NCBI RefSeq assembly: GCF_947242115.1
Contig: NC_074715.1
Span: 35,516,586-35,580,585, forward strand
Source of the DNA: Biomphalaria glabrata
Lineage: Eukaryota > Mollusca > Gastropoda > Planorbidae
DNA: 64,000 nucleotides
Reading direction: 5' to 3'
This document shows positions 49,901-61,117 of the stretch, piece after piece (positions within the stretch are counted from its first letter, which is position 1; each line of letters begins with the position of its first letter). The translations under genes were made by a program, and so were the position numbers. The notes beneath the pieces were generated by a model. It had not been told where the DNA came from and searched no databases. It worked only from the letters and a program-made list of their open reading frames with translations.

Positions 49901-52900
49901 ACAACTAAACTGATATCTATAGCAAGTCAGTGCCTGTTGAAAGGTAAAACATCTGTTAAAGAAGAAAATTTAGTCAATGGACAGACAGCACTATATTCAC
50001 TCAAAGTCTTATGTCGTGTCTTAGGAGATAAACACGAGCACCTGACTGAGGTAAGTCAATAGATATTCATTATGGCCTAATCTTTTGTTGTATTTCAAAT
50101 TATGCCTGTGTTAATATTAAGATTTTTTTGCACAGTTCTTTTTTTTTTTAAATCCTAACCCTAACTTTCTTAATGAAGTTGTAAAGTGAATATGACAAGC
50201 AACTTAAGCAAGGGACTTTCAGATACTAAGTAAGACAAAAATTATAGTGGCTCCAGTTCTGCAGCCATTTACAATATTGCATACATTGTTGATTCATTAT
50301 ATGGGTCTTAAAATACTTGTGGGGGAGGGGGTCTGAGACTTATTTAATAACATTCTCCAGAACCTGAAAGTATTGCTTTATCTAATATTAACAAATTATA
50401 ATTATTTGTTCCACTATAGATATTACAGTTATGTATAAAAGTTCTTTCACGACACACTGACAATGGCATGGTTTGTGCGTCCTCCTTGTTGTGTGTAGCT
50501 GAGGCAGTGAGCAGTCTTAAACTACACTCCATTGAATTCCTGACACAATTTATGCCATTGGTTATTGATCACCTGAAATCTCCAGCTATCACAGAGTAAG
50601 TTACACATCTCTGCTCAAAACAAGTTGAAATAATTTACTAGTTTTCAATATTCAATTATTAAAGGATATTAATACAATTTTTTATTTGTTCAATTGTTTT
50701 CATAATTGATATTTAAGTTGTTTATATTAATTCTTTTCGCTTTTATATTAATTCTTTTCGCTTCTTTAGAAAATGTGATTCATTTCTTTTCTGTGTTTTT
50801 ATCACTTACTGTTGGCTATTATAATTTTTGCTTAACTTTCTAGGCATGAAGTTCTTCTCCTGGCAGCCATAACCTCATTACAGAAAATTGTTGAATCAAT
50901 GTCAGCATTCCTTAGTCCATTCCTTGTAGACATCATTGTACAGGTACAGTAGTCAACAGCTCAATATGCTGTACTGCTTTATTTGGATAAATCTACTTTT
51001 ATTATAATTAAATTTGATGTCTTTGACAGTGTACCTTGTATCACTTAACAGGTTTGCCTTATAAGTTCCAATGTAGAGTCTCAGTCAGATGCACATAAAC
51101 CTACAGTGATACAAAAAATAAAACTTATTTGGTAAGTTTTTAAAATACAAGTATATTCAATTCTTAAGGATACATTTTATTTGCTGTTCAAAATTAAAAG
51201 TTAAGAGCCATTCCATTTTATCTTATATTTCTACTATTTTTCCAGTTCTACATTATCAGTTATGACACCAACTAGAACCTTCCTGCCTGGACTAGAAAAA
51301 TCTTTCACAGCTCTAGAGGATAAATTTGTGGTATTTGTTTTGAAATGTTTAAAATTAACAGCATGGATTTTTTTAAAATTTTAAGTCTGAGCGAAATGTT
51401 TATACTTTTGTGTGTCCTTATTATTTACTGTGGGAAGATACAATATATTTTTTTTGAAGTCTATCTCCATATATTTGTTTTTTAGAATTCAGTTTAATTT
51501 ATTTTACATTTTTTTTATAGCAGTGTTATCCTACTTCAGAAATAAAGTCATAAGTAAAACCAATTTAATGCTATGAACTTTGATATTAGCTAGACAAGTT
51601 ATTGCAACTCTCTTATTGCTACTGTTTTGCAAAAACGTAACTGACTTGAACCCAACAACTCTTCCCTAGACTTGTGCTGAATACGCTATGACAATGTTAA
51701 AAGATCATATTGTGAAAATGTCCAAAGACGACCTCACAACATTCTCTCCGGATCTTCTCAAATTTTTCTTTGCCTGTTTTGATCTTCGAGCAACACATAA
51801 TGAGGTAGTAGAAGTATGACAATGGTGATTTGATTTAGTTGGAATGCTGGTAGTTACCATCTATAGAATAAATATTACTATTAGTGATTTCATTATTTGA
51901 CTTAATAAGATAAATAAGAATGCAATATGAACTGTCTATTCCAGTTAAGTGATGAAGATCTGAATGTAATTGAAGGATGCATTATTGAAGCCTTTGTGTG
52001 TTTAGTATTTAAACTTTCTGAAGCTCAGTTCAAACCAATGTTACTTCAGGTATATATTTTAAAGATTGTACTTAATCATAACTCTAATTTCACACTCCAG
52101 ACAGCAGATTAAAAAGTTTGAAGTAGCAGTGATATATGAAACATAAATAAAATAATTTGAAAATAAAGAAATTTAATTTAATGTAATATTTAAGTTAAAG
52201 AAGAAAATTAAATTTAAGTGTAAATATATTTGTCATTTGCTAAGATATTTTTTAACAGCCTCTTTTCAAAGCATGTAATATGTGCATTTAAATTAACATT
52301 TAGATATGCACAGAATATAATAATTTTGATTTAAAGAAAACTTTAAAAAAAAAAAAGTCTGATTACAACAGTATTTAATATGTACAATCAAATTTGTTTT
52401 GTTTGAAGATTTACAACTGGGCAACTGATGAAAATGTGAACAAAAAGAGATTAATTGTCTTCTACAGACTTTGTGACAGGTAATCTAGACAAGATAAAGT
52501 AGCTTTATTACTTCCATTGGATTATGTGTTTATTATTATTTATTGAGATTTTTTCACATGTATTAACTAATTAAACAAAATATTTTCTAATGTGCATGTG
52601 TGTCTCTGTAGTCTTGCAGGCAAACTAAAGAATCTGTTTACATTGTTTGCTGGTCACATCATCAAACACAGTGCTGACATGTTGGACACAAACAATAGAA
52701 GCAAACAAAGTGAGTCTTAGCATTGCTAACTAAACTTCCACTAAATTATCTTTTTTTTTATTATGTAATTAACTCTTTCTGTCTTATGATACTTGGTCAT
52801 AATGAAGATAAAGAAAAACCTGGCTGAGACCTAGATCTTGTCAGTCAAAGAAATAGTGTGTGTTTAACTAAGTTTGTCCTTGCAGTCTATTGCCAAGCTG

Positions 52901-55207
52901 CCCATCAAGTGCTTGACCTATTGGGTTTTTTTTTACCTCTTGACTTGTGATTTGATCAGCAATTAGTCATTAGTCTGATTCCCTTGGCTAGCTCTACACC
53001 AGTGATGTTGCACAAGTCTTAGAATAATGTCAACTTTGGTGAGACCATTTCTATCATTCAAGACTTTTGCATCTGTGAAAATCATTTATTTCAACCAGCA
53101 GATAGACCATTTTTAAAGCTAGTTATTCATTATGTTTGCGAATATAGTATTGAAATTTCATATACAACTGATAAATTTGCAGAAAAACAAGGCAGACATT
53201 TTGCTATCAATGAGATGCTTATTTTGGAACAGTCTCCAAAGGAAACTGATGATGAAAACAGTTGTCTCCATGATTCTGGCAATTTTATAATAATTTTTTT
53301 TTCAGCATGATATTGTTAACCAAAAGTTTCATTAATTGTATCTTTCAAATGTTTCATTTGAAATATATTTTTTTTCCCAGAATGTAAATTATTTGGCAAA
53401 GGGAAAGCTGCTCGTGCCAAGGTGTGCGGTCTGTTGGTGCATATTATAGACTGCTTACAGAAAACATTTGCTCATGACACAGAAGGTTTTTTGACCAAGG
53501 AAAGATTTGATACTGTCATGCAATCTTTAGTTGATCAGGTAACTACAGTTTCAGTTAAAAATAGCTAAACAAAGTAAAATGTAGATTGTTCTTCCCTCAT
53601 ACAGCATGGTGCTTAAAAGTGCCAGTTAATCATTTTAACTATTGTGATGACAATACATGAAAAGTGTCATTTAACAATTACATTGTAACTAGTGGCAAAA
53701 ATGCTGGAGAGTTGAAAAGTTGACAGAACTTTCCACTGTACTATATATACCATATAATATATAAGACAGCATTTTTACTGTACGCTGTTATTTTAAATCC
53801 CAATATATTTTTGTCTCTGCAAGGGTATTTAATAATTAAATTTCAATGCACTTTTAACTTATGTTTTTATATTGATAAATTTTGAATTTGTGTGATGGTA
53901 CGATAAAAAAAGAAAATTTTGTTCACTTGCATTAAAAGACATTGCAAAGCTTCTTATTGAATCCTTTTAACAATGAACAAACCAACTCTTATTTTATCAG
54001 CTGGAGAACACATTGGGCAAACCTTCAGTATGTGAAGACAGAATTCTAAACCATGTTGTTCCATGTATTGCCAGTCTGGCAGCAGCTGCTCATGATGATT
54101 CACTGTGGAAAGACTTAAACTATCAAATTCTACTCAAGACTAGACATGAAAACTTCAAAGTAATTTTTTCTTGGCATTTTTTATCCAAATCAGTTTTTGC
54201 ATGGCATTGGTATGAAATGTACTGATAACTTTAGTATATACATAACAACTTTATTCTTTAATTCCCTAAAGGTTCGAATCTGGGCTCTAGCAGCCATTGA
54301 TGCTTTCCACAAACAATTGGGAGAGGACTACACACAACTTGTGCCTGAAACAATACCATTTATGGCTGAACTCATGGAAGGTGTGTATACACTGCTCATT
54401 ATTGTAATAAAATGGCTTAATGAATGATGAATTGTGGGGCTTTAGTGATAAAGTGCTTAGATTCTGAAACAAAAGTATTACGTATGTATCCTGTTGGAGA
54501 CTAAGGTGTCGAATAGTTGTATGTATTTGAGGCTAGATCTCTAATGAATACCAGGTACAAGTTGATTGGCCACAATGCACAAGAATGCTTGCTGATAAGG
54601 GAATTTAGGATATTCATTACTTCACATAGATTTCAATGAGTCATAGATTTTCAGTTCAAAATTGTAGAGGTGTGAGGATTAGGCCACAAAAAACACCTTG
54701 ATTAATAACTGGCCACACAAATTTGAATACACTCTGCTTTGCCTACTTTTAAATCTGTCATAACTTAACTGGTCATTAATTGTAGAAAAACAAATGGAAG
54801 TCATTTAGTTGTGTACACTAACTTAAGCCCTCATGATATTTACCTCTTCCCAGACTTACCAAATAGTGTTTGGATTTGTCAGGGAAGCAATTTGCTTTTT
54901 AATTGTGTGAAAATATAAATATACACATATATAACTCAACCGTTTTTTTTCCCCAGAGCTTTTCAGAGGGAGAATATTATATTTCTCAATGAGCATTAAC
55001 TCATTAAATTAATAGTTGTTTTTTTCTTTCATTAAGCAAAATGTTTTTTAAATCTATTGCTTTTTTTATGCTATGCTGATTTGTAGCTAAATATAAATGA
55101 TTTGTCTGTCCTATCTAGATGAGCACGATGAAGTGGAAAAATTGACTCAGAAAGTTCTGGCTGCCATGGAAGTTTCAGTGGGAGAAAATTTACAAGAATA
55201 TTTTTAG
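30580..55207 (+). CDS. HEATR1: HEAT repeat-containing protein 1 (BAP28/UTP10)
   Basis: Complete gene with 43 coding exons; exon coordinates are given in the three block entries. The joined coding length is 6588 nt (2195 residues), or 2166 residues if an in-frame 87-base intron at 35204-35290 is removed; human HEATR1 has 2144. The N terminus MTSLAAQLRQLA and the C-terminal end VGENLQEYF match the family ends. HEATR1 (yeast Utp10) is a nucleolar alpha-solenoid of the t-UTP/UTP-A part of the small-subunit processome, needed for pre-rRNA transcription and early 18S processing (established). Introns carry SINEs, a young Ty3/gypsy element, and a puzzling open stretch at 52826-53308. One intron uses a GC donor. 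A poly(A) signal candidate lies about 95 bases after the stop. Confidence 0.96.
31451..31578 (-). repeat. tRNA-derived SINE, copy 2 (antisense, head missing)
   Basis: Located in HEATR1 intron 2. It has the 3' half only: from the AAGTTCCC tail end through TGGCCAGCACA and CCCCAACTAATGTCAGGTAC to CAGGCGCCC. The tRNA-like head is absent. Confidence 0.8.
35013..42508 (+). CDS. HEATR1: HEATR1 coding exons 12-25 (middle, HEAT repeats)
   Basis: Exons: 35013-35412, 35768-35935, 36893-37043, 37186-37343, 38626-38797, 39272-39450, 39640-39828, 40458-40721, 41119-41247, 41352-41446, 41610-41753, 41878-41993, 42160-42281, 42380-42508. Phases match at every join. Exon 18 holds a basic cluster AKKRKR that could act in nuclear import. 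Exon 25 contains HNMMTVFTFMGANILRQDD, almost identical in style to vertebrate HEATR1. Exon 12 contains a GTGAGT...TTTGTCTCAG stretch (35204-35290) that may be spliced out in frame. Introns hold two antisense SINEs (36463-36727, 37651-37893). Confidence 0.92.
36463..36727 (-). repeat. tRNA-derived SINE, copy 3 (antisense)
   Basis: Near full length in HEATR1 intron 13: tail AAGTTCCCC at the left, body GTTATGTGGCCAGCACAACG and CCATTAGAGCTAGGTGGACT, and the tRNA-like head with a complementary B-box (GGGATTCCAAAC) at the right. Confidence 0.85.
37651..37893 (-). repeat. tRNA-derived SINE, copy 4 (antisense)
   Basis: In HEATR1 intron 15. It reads from CAAGTTACCTTTCAGACC to the head with GGATTCGAACCCGTGACC, the best-preserved B-box complement in the window (GGGTTCGAATCC). 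A small deletion removes part of the body near 37704. Confidence 0.87.
42531..42717 (-). repeat. 3' LTR of the Ty3/gypsy element
   Basis: 187 bp, about 98% identical to the LTR at 46459-46644. The purine-rich tract lies immediately inside it. Confidence 0.94.
46459..46644 (-). repeat. 5' LTR of the Ty3/gypsy element
   Basis: 186 bp, next to the start of gag on the minus strand. The primer binding site was not assigned. Confidence 0.94.
46878..55207 (+). CDS. HEATR1: HEATR1 coding exons 26-43 (C-terminal part, BP28CT region)
   Basis: Exons: 46878-47153, 47660-47795, 47957-48147, 48246-48413, 49010-49153, 49880-50050, 50420-50595, 50844-50943, 51052-51131, 51246-51330, 51670-51804, 51945-52049, 52409-52479, 52612-52709, 53381-53538, 54001-54159, 54272-54380, 55119-55207. 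Exon 26 carries a lysine-rich tract (KDNDKKKKSSKDK) and ends at AAG|GCAAGT, a GC donor. Exon 28 starts after GATCAG at 47951-47956; the upstream AG would break the frame. Exons 36-40 correspond to the BP28CT domain (LSEAQFKPMLLQIYNWA, FTLFAGHIIKH). Exons 41-43 give DDSLWKDLNYQILLKTR and the final HEAT-like helices, ending with TAG at 55205-55207. Confidence 0.93.
47154..47659 (+). other. HEATR1: GC-AG intron of HEATR1
   Basis: Donor AAG|GCAAGT and acceptor CTTACAG. The GC donor keeps the frame (…NEK|SSGPLNL…), and the rest of the donor fits the consensus perfectly, as is usual for GC-AG introns. A GT three bases downstream would shift the frame. Confidence 0.82.
52826..53308 (+). pseudogene. 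Unexplained coding-like stretch in HEATR1 intron 39
   Basis: One + strand frame has only a couple of stops over about 160 codons, far fewer than the surrounding AT-rich intron. Readable pieces include VYCQAAHQVLDLLGF, FGETISIIQDFCICENHLF, RPFLKLVIHYVCEYSIE and DKFAEKQGRHFAINEM. I do not recognise the protein. It is probably a decayed insertion (retrocopy or transposon piece); an alternative exon is less likely because the flanking exons join in phase without it. Confidence 0.4.
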
Positions 55208-55302
55208 AATAATTATGTACAGAACTGAATTACGTATTTTTCTCTTTAATCTTGCTGTACTTTATGTGTAAAATAGGTTGATGAATACAAAAAAAATGTA
55301 TT

Positions 55303-55308
55303 ATTAAA
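55303..55308 (+). promoter_or_regulatory. HEATR1 poly(A) signal candidate
   Basis: ATTAAA 96 bases after the TAG stop, the nearest plausible poly(A) signal; AT-rich sequence follows. Confidence 0.45.
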
Positions 55309-56646
55309 AAGTATATAATTGAAATGGGATTTTTTTTATTCATCTTATATGTTTTTCTGCTATATTAGAAATCGATTAGTCTTTGCATATACATCATTTA
55401 AAACAAGAATTCAATAGTATTTGACATATTATGTCTGTAGTTAGAAGCTTCAGATGTGGTGCTGAAAGGCTCTTATTAATAGCATACAAGCTGTGATCAC
55501 ATGCTTGAATTACCTTTGAAAGTTTTTTTTAGCTAGCAATATGCTGTAGGCCAGGGGTGGGCAAAATACGGGCCGCATAAACCTACAGAAATCAGGTGTG
55601 ACCACTGATTATACATATAAAAAATTGAAACATATTAAACTAAATAATTGTAAATATCTACAAAAATGACTGACACTTCTGATTCTTCTCACTTATGATG
55701 AAGTGGCTAAAGAAACATTGTCTCTACATCTCATTCTAAATAGTTTAAAACAATTGAAGATTACTCTATTGGCAATATTTCGAAACATTCAGCTAAAGAC
55801 ATAAACTCAAACCAGTATTTATTTAATGCTATGAGCTGGCTTGGAACAAGATGGCAAGTGTAACAACTGATGAAGCCCGTGCTTTGACTGAGAAAAAAAC
55901 ATTTTTTTTTTCTATAAATTAATGAACAATATCCCAACCATCAACTCTAAACGGGAAAGTCTGCACAAAGCTGCATTGAATATCAAACATATATGAATAT
56001 TAAACATATTATTAGTGTCAGTGATCAAACATCATAGCTAGGGATCTAAACCACAGGCAGTTCCAAGAAAGATTTAGAAACAAAACATTTCGATGTTTAG
56101 TACCACAGTACTATCCACTGCCTTAGCATGGGCAAGGTATTGAGAAGATATGGAAGCTCAAATAAGAAAATGTTATGTCCCATGAAGGACAATGACAGTG
56201 ACTTTGTTAGTAATACTTCTAATGAAGAGTGGAAGACAGATTTCATGTTTTTCATTGAAAATATTGCAATGGGGTGCTTGCACATGAAATAATGGGTATG
56301 TTAAATCTTTTAATTTCTCCAGGCAAACAAGTGAAGACAGTTTTTATCATTTTTCTTTGCCGAAAGGTGAAACTATTTCTAGTGAAATGGTTGGAAAAGT
56401 AGAAAACTTATTTCGATTCCTTCATTGAGAAATTTGAAAACAAATTTTAAGATGTTTAGAACTAGGAACCAGTTTTCAACACCCCATTTCACAATTCACG
56501 AAGAAGCTGATTCAGCTCCAGATGACAAACAATTCATGACCTGAAAGAGAAGTAATTTTTTTCCGAGGGAGTATTTTGGGTGCAAGATGCTGCATTTCCA
56601 CACAATGAAAAACTTTGCTTCTAAATTTTCACATTATTTGGGTCCA

Positions 56647-57570
56647 CATACCTCAAGCGTCTAAGGTCCACTACTATTTTTAATTTACATAAATGATTTA
56701 CCAAATTGCATTACTTCAGGAACAAAAGTCAGATTATTTGCAGACGATTGCATAATATATTGAACAATAAAAACAACACAAGACACAGATATTTTACAAA
56801 GAGAATTAGATGAATTACAGAAATGGGAATCAAATTGGAGCATGTCTTTCCACCCAGAAAAATGTCAGTTGTTAAGAGTAACAAAAAAACTAAAACAAAT
56901 AAATTCCATTTATCTTATTCATGGCTAACGAGTAACACAGACTAAACAGTGTACCTAGGTGTTATAATAAATGAAAAACTATCATGGAATCCACATATAA
57001 AACTATAAAAAAAATATCAAACAAAGCATTAGGGTTTATTAAAAGAAATTTCTATAAATCAAATAAGAACATAAAACTAAAATGTTATTTAACCTTGGTT
57101 AGGCCAATAATAGAATATGCATCCTCCGTTTGGGACCCCAAAACATTAAGAAACTGGAACAGACACAAAATAGAGCAGCAAGATTCATAACAAACGAATT
57201 TTCACATTTGACTAGAGTAACACCTTTAGTAAAATCACTAAATTTAGAAAGCCTTCAGGACAGAAGACTCAAAAGTAAAGTACAATTATACATAAAACAC
57301 TGAACCATAATCTTCAAATACAAAAACTAAATTTAATAAAATACTCTGAAAGACACAAACATAAAGTCACATTCCTCGTCCCATATGCTAGGACAAATTT
57401 GTACAAATACTCCTTCTTCCCTAGTGCTATTAGAGCATGGAATGGGTTGCCTGAGCTAGCCAGGAAAACCAGTGACTTGGCAGAATTTAAGTCATTGGTT
57501 AATATGCATGACTAAATGCATGACGCGTAGGACGTAATCATCTTCTTTTTTGAAGTAACGTCTGTATTAT
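56647..57570 (+). mobile_element. LINE copy nested in the hAT (3' part only)
   Basis: Matches the 3508-6160 LINE from just before the FADD box to the end: CAGACGATTGCATAATATAT near 56740, IKRNFYKSNKNIKLKCYLTL near 57045, and GGAATGGGTTGCCTGAGCTA near 57436. It has small deletions and stops, but it keeps the AAA codon where the first copy has a nonsense TAA. It ends in the same ATATAAGATA tail. Confidence 0.92.
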
Positions 57571-57690
<120 letters not shown>

Positions 57691-57944
57691 TGCAGCACTC
57701 CATTCCCCAATTTTTTTTATGTGGCCCTCGATGGAAAAAGGTTGCCCACCCCTGCTGTAGGCTATCGTCTTGCAACTTGCATTGTTTCAATGCACTGTAA
57801 ATATACAAGCAAAATATACTAATTCCTTTTTAAAAAAACAAAGCTTATCTATGGGAAATGTAGAATGTAGAAGTCCTTTCCATCCTTTTATACCAAACAA
57901 AATAATTAAGTTGTGTTTAACACAAGAACCAATGGCATCATTAA

Positions 57945-58219
57945 AAAAAAAAAAGTAAAGTTCCCCTTTCAGACTTTGAGATCTATAGGGCAGATGATGT
58001 TAAGGTCATCTGTTTCTATGGCCCATGGTTAACAAGCAGGGTGTCATGTGGCCAGCACAATGGCCAACCGCCTTTACTTTCCCCAACTTAAGTCAGGTAC
58101 TCATTTAGAGTTGGGTGGACTCAGGAGTGCCCTAAAAATCCCGAAATTCAAAATCACTATCTTCACCGAGATTCGAACAAAGGACCCCAAGCGCTTGACC
58201 ACTCGGCCAGCACGCCCCC
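57945..58219 (-). repeat. tRNA-derived SINE, copy 5 (antisense) with target duplication
   Basis: Full-length copy flanked by the 14-bp direct repeat AATGGCATCATTAA (57931-57944 and 58220-58233). In SINE orientation the tail is T-rich (A-run on the + strand at 57945-57954). The head with TGTTCGAATC lies at the right. It is the only copy here with a clear target-site duplication, so it is probably the youngest. Confidence 0.9.
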
Positions 58220-58330
58220 AATGGCATCATTAAGACACTATAAAAATATTGCTATGGGTGCGACAAAGAAATAAAGAACTATCCATGATGTGTGTCCATT
58301 AGAAAATGATTGTGAAAACCTATGTAACAA

Positions 58331-61117
58331 TGACTTGGTTAACTTTACTTCAAACTAGAAGGGAAAAGAATAATTTGAGCTTATATTAATGACTTGGTTA
58401 ATTTTACTTCAAACTAGAAGGGAAAAGAATAATTTGAGCTTATATTAATGACTTGGTTAATTTTACTTCAAACTAGAAGGGAAAAGAATAATTTGAGCTT
58501 ATATTAATGACTTGGTTAATTTTACTTCAAACTAGAAGGGAAAAGAATAATTTGAGCTTATATTAATGACTTGGTTAATTTTACTTCAAACTAGAAGGGA
58601 AAAGAATAATTTGAGCTTGTATTAATGACTTGGTTAATTTTACTTCAAACTAGAAGGGAAAAGAATAATTTGAGCTTGTATTAATGACTTGGTTAATTTT
58701 ACTTCAAACTAGAAGGGAAAAGAATAATTTGAGCTTATATTAATGACTTGGTTAATTTTACTTCAAACTAGAAGGGAAAAGAATAATTTGAGCTTATATT
58801 AATGACTTGGTTAATTTTACTTCAAACTAGAAGGGAAAAGAATAATTTGAGCTTATATTAATGACTTGGTTAATTTTACTTCAAACTAGAAGGGAAAAGA
58901 ATAATTTGAGCTTATATTAATGACTTGGTTAATTTTACTTCAAACTAGAAGGGAAAAGAATAATTTGAGCTTAGATTAATGACTTGGTTAATTTTACTTC
59001 AAACTAGAAGGGAAAAGAATAATTTGAGCTTATATTAATGACTTGGTTAATTTTACTTCAAACTAGAAGGGAAAAGAATAATTTGAGCTTATATTAATGA
59101 CTTGGTTAATTTTACTTCAAACTAGAAGGGAAAAGAATAATTTGAGCTTAGATTAATGACTTGGTTAATTTTACTTCAAACTAGAAGGGAAAAGAATAAT
59201 TTGAGCTTAGATTAATGACTTGGTTAATTTTACTTCAAACTAGAAGGGAAAAGAATAATTTGAGCTTAGATTAATGACTTGGTTAATTTTACTTCAAACT
59301 AGAAGGGAAAAGAATAATTTGAGCTTATATTAATGACTTGGTTAATTTTACTTCAAACTAGAAGGGAAAAGAATAATTTGAGCTTATATTAATGACTTGG
59401 TTAATTTTACTTCAAACTAGAAGGGAAAAGAATAATTTGAGCTTATATTAATGACTTGGTTAATTTTACTTCAAACTAGAAGGGAAAAGAATAATTTGAG
59501 CTTATATTAATGACTTGGTTAATTTTACTTCAAACTAGAAGGGAAAAGAATAATTTGAGCTTATATTAATGACTTGGTTAATTTTACTTCAAACTAGAAG
59601 GGAAAAGAATAATTTGAGCTTATATTAATGACTTGGTTAATTTTACTTCAAACTAGAAGGGAAAAGAATAATTTGAGCTTATATTAATGACTTGGTTAAT
59701 TTTACTTCAAACTAGAAGGGAAAAGAATAATTTGAGCTTATATTAATGACTTGGTTAATTTTACTTCAAACTAGAAGGGAAAAGAATAATTTGAGCTTAG
59801 ATTAATGACTTGGTTAATTTTACTTCAAACTAGAAGGGAAAAGAATAATTTGAGCTTATATTAATGACTTGGTTAATTTTACTTCAAACTAGAAGGGAAA
59901 AGAATAATTTGAGCTTATATTAATGACTTGGTTAATTTTACTTCAAACTAGAAGGGAAAAGAATAATTTGAGCTTATATTAATGACTTGGTTAATTTTAC
60001 TTCAAACTAGAAGGGAAAAGAATAATTTGAGCTTATATTAATGACTTGGTTAATTTTACTTCAAACTAGAAGGGAAAAGAATAATTTGAGCTTAGATTAA
60101 TGACTTGGTTAATTTTACTTCAAACTAGAAGGGAAAAGAATAATTTGAGCTTAGATTAATGACTTGGTTAATTTTACTTCAAACTAGAAGGGAAAAGAAT
60201 AATTTGAGCTTATATTAATGACTTGGTTAATTTTACTTCAAACTAGAAGGGAAAAGAATAATTTGAGCTTATATTAATGACTTGGTTAATTTTACTTCAA
60301 ACTAGAAGGGAAAAGAATAATTTCAGCTTATATTAATGACTTGGTTAATTTTACTTCAAACTAGAAGGGAAAAGAATAATTTGAGCTTATATTAATGACT
60401 TGGTTAATTTTACTTCAAACTAGAAGGGAAAAGAATAATTTGAGCTTATATTAATGACTTGGTTAATTTTACTTCAAACTAGAAGGGAAAAGAATAATTT
60501 GAGCTTATATTAATGACTTGGTTAATTTTACTTCAAACTAGAAGGGAAAAGAATAATTTGAGCTTATATTAATGACTTGGTTAATTTTACTTCAAACTAG
60601 AAGGGAAAAGAATAATTTGAGCTTATATTAATGACTTGGTTAATTTTACTTCAAACTAGAAGGGAAAAGAATAATTTGAGCTTATATTAATGACTTGGTT
60701 AATTTTACTTCAAACTAGAAGGGAAAAGAATAATTTGAGCTTATATTAATGACTTGGTTAATTTTACTTCAAACTAGAAGGGAAAAGAATAATTTGAGCT
60801 TAGATTAATGACTTGGTTAATTTTACTTCAAACTAGAAGGGGAAAGAATAATTTGAGCTTATATTAATGACTTGGTTAATTTTACTTCAAACTAGAAGGG
60901 AAAAGAATAATTTGAGCTTATATTAATGACTTGGTTAATTTTACTTCAAACTAGAAGGGAAAAGAATAATTTGAGCTTAGATTAATGACTTGGTTAATTT
61001 TACTTCAAACTAGAAGGGAAAAGAATAATTTGAGCTTAGATTAATGACTTGGTTAATTTTACTTCAAACTAGAAGGGAAAAGAATAATTTGAGCTTAGAT
61101 TAATGACTTGGTTAATT
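58331..61117. repeat. 59-bp minisatellite, 47 units
   Basis: The unit begins TGACTTGGTTAATTTTACTT and ends TTTGAGCTTATATTAA. Phase is exact from 58331 to 61104 (47 x 59). The first unit has one difference (AACTTT for AATTTT). Most variation is at one site near the end: TATATT in most units, TAGATT in 11, TGTATT in 2. Unit homogeneity is very high. No function is evident. Confidence 0.97.
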
